This document shows, one piece after another, positions 56,847 to 64,000 of a DNA stretch of 64,000 nucleotides. The notes under the pieces are model-generated. The model was not told where the DNA came from. It did no database searches and saw nothing but the letters and a program-made list of their open reading frames with translations. Source of the stretch: Bacteroidota bacterium (GTDB lineage: Bacteria; Bacteroidota; Ignavibacteria; Ignavibacteriales; Ignavibacteriaceae); NCBI GenBank assembly GCA_021777835.1, contig JAJYDC010000003.1, positions 124,001-188,000 of the forward strand. The letters are read 5' to 3'. Each line of letters begins with the position of its first letter. Within the stretch, counting starts at the first letter, position 1. The position numbers and the translations under genes were made by a program.

Positions 56847-58286
56847 TTAAATCACTTCAAATCTTAACCAATTAACTCTACTCTTTTCAGAATATGGAGC
56901 TCCTGCGGTAAAAATAACTATATCTCCTTTACTTACATATCCAGCTTCCAAAATTAGTCTTTTTGCTTCATCTATGGCAAGGTTTTCCTTATGAATTTCC
57001 TCCATATAAGTTGACACAACACCCCATCGTAAGCATAGATTATTCATAGTTTGAAATCTGTTTGATATTGCAATGATTTTTGCTTTAGGCCGAAACTTAG
57101 AGAAATTTCTTGCTGTTCTTCCTTCATAAGTAAAAACAACTATTGCTGCGGCATTGACTTGCTGACTAACTTTTGTTATTGCTCTACCTACTGAGTCAAA
57201 TAGATTTTCGGAAAAGTTCGATGGAATCTCAATATCACCGTCTCTTGACAGCGGAAGATATTGCTCAGCATTAATTGCTATATCATTCATTATTTTTACT
57301 GTTTGAAGGGGGTATTTTCCGACAGAAGTTTCACCACTAAGCATTACTGAATCAGTGCCGTCTAATACTGCATTAGCTACATCAGAAGCTTCTGCTCGTG
57401 TTGGAATCGGATTATGAATCATTGAATCAAGCATTTGCGTCGCTGTAATTACTAGTTTACCTACAGTATTACATTTTTTAATGATCCTTTTTTGAATCAT
57501 TGGGACTTCTTGCGCAGGAAGTTCGACTCCTAAGTCTCCTCGCGCCACCATAATGCCGTCAGCTTCTTTTAATATCTCATCAAAGTTATCTACTGCTTCA
57601 CGCTTTTCAATTTTTGCAATTATGGGAATAAAGTAATATCTCTCCTTTAGCCATTTTTTAATCTCTATAATGTCTTTTGCGCTTCTTACAAAAGAAAGAG
57701 CTATGTAATCTATTCGATGCTTCAATGCAAACTCAAGATCCTCAAAGTCCTTTTTTGTTACAGAAGGAGTTGATAATGTCATTCCCGGTAAGTTCATTCC
57801 TTTTCTTGGTTTTAATGTTCCTCCGGTTTCTATTGTGCAAACTACGGAATTCTTCTTTTTGCCTTTTATTCTTAACCTGATTAAACCATCATCTATTAAT
57901 ATTTGGTCGTTCACTTGTGCATCATCAGGTAGCTCTTTGTATGAAGTGGAAATAATTTGAGAGGTCCCTGAGATCTCTTCTGTTGTTATTTCAATTTCAT
58001 CTCCAGTTATTATTTCTATTTCCGGTTGAGTTAATTCTCCGATTCTGATCTTCGGTCCTTGTAAATCCATTAATATTGCTAGCGGAGTCTTTTCATCAAC
58101 ACAAGCTTTATCTATTTCATTAAATAAGTTTCCGAATTCTTCATAGTTAGCATGGGAAAAGTTTAATCTCACTCCATCCATTCCTGCAAGAATTAGATCT
58201 TTAATTATTTCAGCAGAGTTAGTTGCTGGCCCAAGAGTACATAATATTTTTGTCTTTGATAAATTTTTTATAACGGAAGTATTCAT
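56847..58286 (-). CDS. pyk: Pyruvate kinase
   Basis: A 479-residue enzyme of lower glycolysis: phosphoenolpyruvate plus ADP to pyruvate plus ATP. Motifs: KTKILCTLGPATNSAEII, VRLNFSHANYEEF, ILMDLQGPKIRIGEL, IIAKIEKREAVDNFDEIL (the catalytic Lys), GIMVARGDLGVELPAQEV and TATQMLDSMIHNPIPTRAEA, with DVANAVLDGTDSVMLSGET. The ATG overlaps the end of the Lon-like gene by four bases (ATGA), giving translational coupling, and amrS follows 12 bp on. The C-terminal effector domain is complete. Confidence 0.96.
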   Translation of the reverse strand: MNTSVIKNLSKTKILCTLGPATNSAEIIKDLILAGMDGVRLNFSHANYEEFGNLFNEIDKACVDEKTPLAILMDLQGPKIRIGELTQPEIEIITGDEIEITTEEISGTSQIISTSYKELPDDAQVNDQILIDDGLIRLRIKGKKKNSVVCTIETGGTLKPRKGMNLPGMTLSTPSVTKKDFEDLEFALKHRIDYIALSFVRSAKDIIEIKKWLKERYYFIPIIAKIEKREAVDNFDEILKEADGIMVARGDLGVELPAQEVPMIQKRIIKKCNTVGKLVITATQMLDSMIHNPIPTRAEASDVANAVLDGTDSVMLSGETSVGKYPLQTVKIMNDIAINAEQYLPLSRDGDIEIPSNFSENLFDSVGRAITKVSQQVNAAAIVVFTYEGRTARNFSKFRPKAKIIAISNRFQTMNNLCLRWGVVSTYMEEIHKENLAIDEAKRLILEAGYVSKGDIVIFTAGAPYSEKSRVNWLRFEVI

Positions 58287-60742
58287 TTCGCTTTCTTTTT
58301 AATTTGAGATTGAATGTCATTTGTTTTAGTCGCTTTTGATTTCGCATATAGATCTTTAATTTTTCTTTCCACAAGGTCAAAAACTGTATTAGTTTCATAA
58401 TCACCGTTATCAATTCGCTTACCTGCTTTTACTCCGGTAAGTATTTCGATACCCTCTTCCACTCTTTCTATTGTATAGATATGGAAATAGTTTTTGCTAA
58501 CTGCTTCAATTACATCATCACGAAGCATTAACTCTTTCACATTTTGTATAGGAATAATTACTCCTTGGCTCTTAGTCAGACCGCGTGATTTACAAACATC
58601 ATAGAAGCCTTCTATCTTTTCATTAACTCCTCCAATTGGCTGAACGTCTCCTTTTTGATTTAAAGAGCCTGTCACTGCAATTGATTGCTTTAGCGGCAAT
58701 CCTGATAAAGTAGAAAGAAGAGCAAATATTTCAGCACATGATGCACTGTCACCGTCTACAGTTCCGTATGATTGCTCGAAAACCAAATTAGCGTTAAAAG
58801 ATAATGGCAAGTTTTGTCCAAATGTCTCTTTAAAATATCCCGAGATAATTAAGACGCCTTTGTTGTAGTGCCTGCCGCTCATACCGGCTTCACGTTCAAC
58901 ATTAATAATACTTCCGCTGCCAAGTGAAACTGTCGCAGTTATTCTTGTCGGTCTTCCGAAAGAATAGAAATCTGCGTCATATACTGCTAGTCCGTTTATT
59001 TGTCCGACTCGTTCACCTTCAGTGTCGATTAATACCGTACCTTCTTCAATCATATCATTAATTTTCGATTCAAGCATTCCATGTCTTTCTTTGCCTAGAT
59101 TATAGGCTTTGCGCACATGGTCTGCATTTACAACATGAAAACCGTCATCTATTGCCCAAAAATTTGCTTCCCTTGCTAAATCAGCAATTATAGAAAATCT
59201 AGTTGTAAGCTTAGTCTTCTGACCGGCATATTTTGCTCCTAGTTCAATTAAATAAGCAATTGCGGTTTTATCAAATTCGTTAAGTTTTTCTTCTGCAATT
59301 AGTTTTTTAATAACCCGGGCATACTGAACAAGTACTTCATCAGTACGTTTAATTTCATAATCGAAGTCAGCTTTGACTTTAAATATCTTTTTGAAATCAT
59401 CTTCATAATTTGCAAGTACAGAATAAATGTTCTCATTGCCAATGAGTATAACTTTTGTATCTATTTCTATAGGTTCAGGCTTCAGGACAGAGGGAGCAAT
59501 TTGAAAGTAATTGTGCAAATCTTGTATTTCCAATTTCCTATAGGTTAGAATTCTTTTTAAAGTGCGCCATACTCCCGGTTCTTCAAAAATATGTTTTACA
59601 TTTAATACTAGATAGCCTCCATTTGCTCTAAGTAAAGAACCAGCTTTAATTTTTGTAAAGTCACTATACCAACCGCCGCGCCCGTCAGAAATTTTCTCTA
59701 TAGCACCGAAAAGATTTACATAACTAGGAGAAGTTTCTATTACCACAGGGCAGCTTTTTGTCTCACTGTTGTCAAGGATAATGTTTATTTCATATACTTT
59801 GAAATAGTCAATTTGAAATCCTTCAGGAGTTTCTTCACCTTGAGGTTTTATTCCCTTAAATACTTGAATGCTTTCAAGAACATTTTCCTCAGCTTGACTT
59901 AAGTATTCAATAACCTTTTTATCTGAATATTTTTCTTTAAGATTTTCTATTATTCCTCTAACTACTACTTTCGCTGTCTCTTGTTCAAGCTCGCCAAGTT
60001 TTCCCTGAAATTCCTGGTTAAGTGTTAAGCTTTTCTTAAATAGACTGTGAAGTTCTTGCTGGTGAATATTATATTTCTTGACTATTTCTTTAGCATCTTG
60101 TTCAGTTAGTTTACCTTGTTTAATAAATTCTTCAAGCTGGTAAATTGGAGTTGGCTTTTGCTCTATTATTGGAAAAATATCAGGTCTTGGTGTCTCGCCG
60201 ACTTTAACCTGCCCTAATGAAAAGTTTTCTTTTCTTAGTTTCTCATCAAATTCAGACATCAAAGTCTGTTCTTTTTCATTGTAATAGCTTATAATCTTTT
60301 GACGTCTGCTTAAATATAATTCATTATCGAGAGCCTGAGGAATTTGAATTTTAAGCAAGTCAATTGTTGAAGCGAAATCTTGCTTGAAGATTTTTGCCTT
60401 TCCAATTGGAAATGTTAAAAGAATAGGTTTGTCTTCATCTTTGAAATTGTTCACAAATGCAAAGTCATATAAAGGAGGGCAGTTATCACTTATAGCCTCC
60501 AGCATTTGTTTAACAGTAGTAGCTTTGCCTGTTCCGGAAAGACCGGCAATAAATATATTATAACCCGGTCCTCTTAAATCAACACCTAGTTTAATTGCTT
60601 TAAGTGCGCGTTCCTGTCCTAATATACCTTCAATTGGTTCTATATCGCTTGTTGAATCAAATGAAAAAATATCCGGGTTGCAGCGCCATCTCAATTCGAC
60701 AGGTTTTAACATGTGCGGTTTTGGTGGTTTTGGATATTTCAT
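58283..60742 (-). CDS. Lon-like AAA+ ATP-dependent protease (AAA_32 type)
   Basis: An 819-residue Lon-related protease. A short N-terminal region (ELRWRCNPDIFSFDSTSDIE) replaces the Lon substrate domain. Walker A is GLSGTGK (67-73); a large helical insertion containing coiled coil spans roughly 150-290. Arginine-rich AAA motifs follow (DGRGGWYSDFTKIKAGSLLR, ANGGYLVLNVKHIF). The peptidase domain carries the Ser-Lys dyad: Ser666 in GDSASCAEI and Lys709 in GGVNEKIEG, 43 residues apart as in classical Lon. GSLNQKGDVQPIGGVNE is typical. Upstream of pyk with overlapping codons. Substrates of this subfamily are unknown. Confidence 0.92.
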   Translation of the reverse strand: MKYPKPPKPHMLKPVELRWRCNPDIFSFDSTSDIEPIEGILGQERALKAIKLGVDLRGPGYNIFIAGLSGTGKATTVKQMLEAISDNCPPLYDFAFVNNFKDEDKPILLTFPIGKAKIFKQDFASTIDLLKIQIPQALDNELYLSRRQKIISYYNEKEQTLMSEFDEKLRKENFSLGQVKVGETPRPDIFPIIEQKPTPIYQLEEFIKQGKLTEQDAKEIVKKYNIHQQELHSLFKKSLTLNQEFQGKLGELEQETAKVVVRGIIENLKEKYSDKKVIEYLSQAEENVLESIQVFKGIKPQGEETPEGFQIDYFKVYEINIILDNSETKSCPVVIETSPSYVNLFGAIEKISDGRGGWYSDFTKIKAGSLLRANGGYLVLNVKHIFEEPGVWRTLKRILTYRKLEIQDLHNYFQIAPSVLKPEPIEIDTKVILIGNENIYSVLANYEDDFKKIFKVKADFDYEIKRTDEVLVQYARVIKKLIAEEKLNEFDKTAIAYLIELGAKYAGQKTKLTTRFSIIADLAREANFWAIDDGFHVVNADHVRKAYNLGKERHGMLESKINDMIEEGTVLIDTEGERVGQINGLAVYDADFYSFGRPTRITATVSLGSGSIINVEREAGMSGRHYNKGVLIISGYFKETFGQNLPLSFNANLVFEQSYGTVDGDSASCAEIFALLSTLSGLPLKQSIAVTGSLNQKGDVQPIGGVNEKIEGFYDVCKSRGLTKSQGVIIPIQNVKELMLRDDVIEAVSKNYFHIYTIERVEEGIEILTGVKAGKRIDNGDYETNTVFDLVERKIKDLYAKSKATKTNDIQSQIKKKAK

Positions 60743-61053
60743 GATGTGCCTTCTTTCGTTTTAGGATATTTATACATCAAACTACAAAATCTTCATGAAA
60801 TCATTAACAGTCTTTTACTGTTTAAGCTAACTTATTATGCTCATTTCTAATTATAAAATTAACTCTTTTTTAAAAGAGAGACAAAGAAAAAGGATAGTAT
60901 TTGCTTGCTTATTCTTGCACTTTATTAGTTTTATAAATTTTTAACTTAAATAATGAAAAAATTTATTTGCAAATTCTTTTTTTATTGCTTGCTTCTACAT
61001 TATTATGAGTATTAAATTTTGAGTGAAGTATTTATTAAGGAAAGTATATTGAA
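60743..61053. other. Divergent intergenic region Lon-like / aminotransferase
   Basis: 311 very AT-rich bases with poly-A and poly-T runs. It must carry both divergent promoters; I see no strong hexamer pair and no RNA gene. Confidence 0.4.
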
Positions 61054-62184
61054 ATGAAAATATCTGAATTTCGCGAAGAATTCACGTATCTAAAGAGCGG
61101 CAAGATTTATTTTAATCATGCATCAACCGGACCAATGTCTAAGAGAGTTCTAAATACAATCGAAAAAGTTCTATATGAAAAGAGTGAAAATAATATAGAT
61201 GATTATTTAGGCCTTCAAGCGGTCATAAAGGAAAGCAAAAGCAACCTAGCAGAAATGTTAAATACGCTGCCTGATAGAATTGCTTATATCGATAACACCA
61301 GCACAGGGTTAAATATTATTGCCCAGGGCGTGAAGTGGAAAAAAGGTGATAGAATTCTGCTTAACGACCTTGAGTTTCCCGCCAATGTTTACCCATTCTT
61401 AAACTTAAAGAAAGAAGGCGTTGAAGTTGATTTTATTAAATCGCATAAAGGAATAGTCTCTGCTGAAGATGTAATTGAAAGTATTAAACCTTCGACAAGA
61501 TTAATCTCAATTAGCTATGTTCAGTTTCTAACCGGCTACAGAGTCGATCTTGAAAAGATCGGCAAAGTCTGCAAGGATAAAGGGATCATATTCTCAGTAG
61601 ATGCAATCCAGGGTTTGGGAGCATTGAAATTAGATGTTCAAAAATGTAATATAGATTATCTATCCTCCGGCAGCCAAAAATGGATGCTTGGGCTGCAGGG
61701 TCTTGGCATGATCTATATTTCAGAGGAGCTGCAACAAAATATGAATCCTAAATATGTTGGCTGGTTGTCAGTTGACGATGCCTGGAATTTGCTTAATTAT
61801 GATTTGAAACTGAAAAAATCTGCTGATTGCTTTCAAGGCGGAACATTAAACTCAATAGGAATTTATGCTCTTAATGCTTCGTTAAAGTTCTTTAAGGAAT
61901 TTGGCTTTGATAAGATTGAAGAATTCGTTTTAAGCAACTCAGAGTATTTTATTAAACAGCTTCAACTAATTGGTCTTAATCCAATACTGGAGAGTTGTTC
62001 ACGAGAAAATCTGTCCGGTATTGTCTCCTTCAAGTATAAAGACTCTCAAAAAGTATTTGACTTGTTGTCCGGATTGAATATACACTGTGCAATTAGAGAA
62101 GGATATGTCAGGTTCTCACCGCATTTTTACAATATAAATGAAGAAATTAATAAAGTGACGGAAGCCCTAAGTAAAATCATTTAG
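61054..62184 (+). CDS. Class V aminotransferase (cysteine-desulfurase-like fold)
   Basis: A 376-residue PLP enzyme of aminotransferase class V. The N-terminus YFNHASTGPMSKRVLNTIEK fits the family's NNAxxGPxxxxV opening. The cofactor region reads FSVDAIQGLGALKLDVQKCN, with Asp and Gln near PLP, and Lys209 in SSGSQKWMLG forms the Schiff base. GGTLNSIGIYALNASLKFF follows. It lacks the Cys-loop of true cysteine desulfurases, so it is more likely an aminotransferase, isopenicillin-epimerase-like or kynureninase-like lyase. Single gene; the substrate is not known. Confidence 0.85.
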   Translation: MKISEFREEFTYLKSGKIYFNHASTGPMSKRVLNTIEKVLYEKSENNIDDYLGLQAVIKESKSNLAEMLNTLPDRIAYIDNTSTGLNIIAQGVKWKKGDRILLNDLEFPANVYPFLNLKKEGVEVDFIKSHKGIVSAEDVIESIKPSTRLISISYVQFLTGYRVDLEKIGKVCKDKGIIFSVDAIQGLGALKLDVQKCNIDYLSSGSQKWMLGLQGLGMIYISEELQQNMNPKYVGWLSVDDAWNLLNYDLKLKKSADCFQGGTLNSIGIYALNASLKFFKEFGFDKIEEFVLSNSEYFIKQLQLIGLNPILESCSRENLSGIVSFKYKDSQKVFDLLSGLNIHCAIREGYVRFSPHFYNINEEINKVTEALSKII

Positions 62185-62263
62185 CTATATGTAATATTGG
62201 AAATAATGTATTTTCATATATATTAAATCAGAAAAATTATTATTTAGAATGACGGAGAAGATT

Positions 62264-62878
62264 ATGAACAGCCAAATTTTGAAGTTCCGCATTTCCTTTT
62301 TGATAATTGGGGTTTTGTTAGCTTCAAGTATCTCAATAAATGCGCAGCAAATGAAAAAGAATAATCAGAAGGAATCAAAAGGTCTTGGCTGGAATAAAGT
62401 AGTAAGAGTCAGCCCTAAAGCCTCTATCGAAGAAACTGTAGGATTGACAGACGTAACTATTTCTTATAGCCGTCCGGGAGTTAAGGGAAGAAAAATATGG
62501 GGTGGTTTAGTTCCTTACGGGAAAGTCTGGCGCGCAGGTGCAAATGAAGCAACAAAGATTACTTTCTCAACCGATGTTATTATAAATGGCAAGAAATTGC
62601 CGGCAGGTTCCTATGGCTTTTTTATTATTCCTACGACAAAGATCTGGACGATTATCTTCAACAAAGTAGCCGACCAGTGGGGCGCATTTACTTATAATGA
62701 AGCTGAAGATGCGCTGCGCTTACCTGTTATGCCGCAGCAATCAACTTTTCACGAATGGCTTACTTATACTTTTGAAAATATGAAAGTTGATGCAAATGGT
62801 AAACGGAATTCAGCAATTGTCTATATGAAATGGGAAAAAGTTAAACTCCCATTTACAATAGAGACCTATGAGAAGTAA
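62264..62878 (+). CDS. DUF2911 family exported protein
   Basis: A 204-residue secreted protein. After a signal peptide (SFLIIGVLLASSISINAQQ) the DUF2911 core is clear: VRVSPKASIEETVGLTDVTI, SYSRPGVKGRKIWGGLVPYG, VWRAGANEATKITFSTDV, LPAGSYGFFIIPTTKIWTII and NKVADQWGAFTYNEAED. DUF2911 proteins are common in Bacteroidota and of unknown function. I chose the ATG at 62264 because GGAG lies eight bases before it; the ATG at 62249 is also in frame. Its last 26 bases overlap the end of the macrodomain gene on the other strand. Confidence 0.88.
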   Translation: MNSQILKFRISFLIIGVLLASSISINAQQMKKNNQKESKGLGWNKVVRVSPKASIEETVGLTDVTISYSRPGVKGRKIWGGLVPYGKVWRAGANEATKITFSTDVIINGKKLPAGSYGFFIIPTTKIWTIIFNKVADQWGAFTYNEAEDALRLPVMPQQSTFHEWLTYTFENMKVDANGKRNSAIVYMKWEKVKLPFTIETYEK

Positions 62879-63389
62879 TTAGTTTTTGATAGACTTGATA
62901 AGTTTTTTCGTCAAAGCAAACAAAAATTACTTTATCTATTGAAGAATTATCTTCTAGAAACTCTAAGGTAATATCAACGGCAATTTTTGTAGCATCATTA
63001 AGAGGGTAGCCGTATATACCCGTACTGATAGCCGGAAAGGCTATTGTTTTAATTCCATTTTCTATTGCAAGGTTAAGAGAATTTTTATAACAACTTGCTA
63101 AAAGTTTTGGCTCATTATGCATTCCGCCGTGCCAGATCGGACCAACCGTATGAATAACAAATTTAGCATGAAGACTAAAGCCGGGAGTTATTTTCGCTTC
63201 ACCGGTAGGACAACCTTTAAGCTTTCTGCAATATTCAAGAAGCTCTGGTCCTGCTGCATTGTGAATTGCTCCGTCCACTCCACCACCACCAAGTAAACTT
63301 GAGTTAGCTGCATTTACAATTGCATCTACCTTAAGTTTGGTAATATCGCCGCGGAAAATTTCAATTCTATTTCTTAATAAAGTTTCCAT
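62853..63389 (-). CDS. Macrodomain protein (ADP-ribose hydrolase type)
   Basis: A 178-residue single macrodomain. IEIFRGDITKLKVDAIVNAA with NSSLLGGGGVDGAIHNAAGP is the MacroD/YmdB signature, and CPTGEAKITPGF, VIHTVGPIWHGG and AFPAISTGIYGYPLNDATKI complete the ADP-ribose pocket. The family removes ADP-ribose or hydrolyses O-acetyl-ADP-ribose. It is convergent with, and overlaps by 26 bp, the DUF2911 gene, so neither has a separate terminator there. Confidence 0.93.
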   Translation of the reverse strand: METLLRNRIEIFRGDITKLKVDAIVNAANSSLLGGGGVDGAIHNAAGPELLEYCRKLKGCPTGEAKITPGFSLHAKFVIHTVGPIWHGGMHNEPKLLASCYKNSLNLAIENGIKTIAFPAISTGIYGYPLNDATKIAVDITLEFLEDNSSIDKVIFVCFDEKTYQVYQKLITSHRSLL

Positions 63390-63441
63390 AATAAATTAAC
63401 CATTAATAACATATTAAAAGTTAAGTTTAATGTAAATAAAA

Positions 63442-63467
63442 AAACCATCGTCAAATGACGATGGTTT
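63442..63467 (-). terminator. Rho-independent terminator of the GcvH-like gene
   Basis: Perfect 12-bp stem AAACCATCGTCA / TGACGATGGTTT around AA. On the minus strand it is followed by a T-run (TTTTTATTTAC), 37 bases after the GcvH-like stop. Confidence 0.85.
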
Positions 63468-63503
63468 ATAATACCTACGTTTTATTTTTAGAGCTTCTAC
63501 ATT

Positions 63504-64000
63504 TTATTTCTTAAAGAACTCGTTTACCATAGAATAAAATTCAGTGTCAGTTAACTTTTCAAATTCACCTTCTTGAAGTTCATCATAACCTTTAGCTGTG
63601 CTTGCTACTGCTTTTTTCCTAATTGCTATAAGGCGATCAATGTCCTCCTGGTAATAAGTAACGGCAGTCTTTCCTATTTTTAGATTTTTAATCTCTGTAT
63701 CAAGATCATCTGCATCAATAATGCATACCCAGTTTGAGTCATAAGGAGTAATATCAAGTGATTCGATTTCGTTCTTTAACGGTATATTAACCTTCGTAAC
63801 TTTTCCTGTTACTGGTGAATTAAATGTTACGGATCGCGTTCCTTGCTTTATTGTAAACAATGGCTGTCCCAATTTTACCGTCATACCGAGATTGGGGAAA
63901 TCAATGGAGTCTATTTTACCGATGAGTTTCTTTGCAAAATCATCGATGCCCACATTAACAGCACCGTCTTGTTCCATGCTTGCCCAGCAATGTCCCGGTG
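63504..64000 (-). CDS. GcvH-like protein lacking the lipoyl lysine (5' end beyond window)
   Basis: The open frame runs to the window edge; the Met at 63977 is internal, because upstream codons continue the family pattern (PGHCWASMEQDGAVNVGIDD, compare HxWxxxExDGxxxxGITD of GcvH). FAKKLIGKIDSIDFPNLG follows, then PLFTIKQGTRSVTFNSPVTG, the hammerhead strand pair. In GcvH the lipoylated Lys sits eight residues before the Pro of SPVSG; here that position is Thr with Arg beside it. It is therefore unlikely to be a carrier in glycine cleavage. A C-terminal helical extension (EDIDRLIAIRKKAVAS and beyond) is longer than in GcvH. Function unknown. Confidence 0.75.
   Translation of the reverse strand, partial: PGHCWASMEQDGAVNVGIDDFAKKLIGKIDSIDFPNLGMTVKLGQPLFTIKQGTRSVTFNSPVTGKVTKVNIPLKNEIESLDITPYDSNWVCIIDADDLDTEIKNLKIGKTAVTYYQEDIDRLIAIRKKAVASTAKGYDELQEGEFEKLTDTEFYSMVNEFFKK

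Overview
The window is AT-rich chromosomal DNA from a bacterium of the Bacteroidota/Chlorobi/Ignavibacteria group, most likely Ignavibacteriales. This rests on type IX secretion (T9SS) C-terminal domains with the NYPNPFNPST signature (12235-13116, 13283-16942), a four-subunit ferredoxin-dependent 2-oxoacid oxidoreductase, a TonB receptor with a carboxypeptidase-like N-terminal domain next to a DUF4249-like protein, a Bacteroidota-sized TamB, and a split heptose kinase/adenylyltransferase pair. Many genes have clear Shine-Dalgarno sites (for example AGGGAGG before rpsF), and two promoters read TTGACT-N17-TATATT. Both features differ from classical Bacteroidetes practice.

Layout. 1-1983: two minus-strand glycosyltransferase-like genes with MGDG-synthase-type N-termini, the first cut by the window edge. 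2220-7217: a very large alpha-2-macroglobulin with an intact thioester motif. 7913-11014: korD-korA-korB-korC and a small Cys-rich protein. 11039-11195: initiator tRNA-fMet with promoter and terminator. 11202-17063: an accessory segment with a GIY-YIG relic, a membrane-anchored orphan, a T9SS relic, and two T9SS-exported proteins, one a large metalloprotease with a beta-helix. It is bracketed by a perfect 54-bp repeat of the tRNA 3' end plus terminator. 17118-18385: a second tRNA ghost, an RDD membrane protein and a second GIY-YIG relic.

18386-36132: asnA, a PLP decarboxylase, a 7TM/SpoIIE-phosphatase sensor, an epimerase-like protein, an RND efflux operon (adaptor, pump, TolC), an SRPBCC protein, the TonB receptor/DUF4249 pair, a WG-repeat protein and a YciI-like protein. 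36669-48056: heptose kinase and adenylyltransferase, TamB, RNase R and an unusual peptidase/propeller/outer-membrane-barrel fusion, an envelope-biogenesis neighbourhood. 48113-53523: an FmdB zinc ribbon, a lipoprotein, then prs-rplY-pth-rpsF-ssb-rpsR-rplI facing rpmB. 53777-64000: a YciO-type protein, an SDR, a small membrane protein, a coupled Lon-like protease/pyruvate kinase/AmrS group, a class V aminotransferase, a DUF2911 protein, a macrodomain protein and a GcvH-like protein cut by the window edge.

Most of the window is ordinary core genome. The least ordinary region is the tRNA-fMet locus at 11.1-18.3 kb, where repeats and gene relics record past integration or duplication. No integrase, transposase, CRISPR array or rRNA was seen. 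Functions come from reading the proteins and recalling family motifs; no database search was possible.
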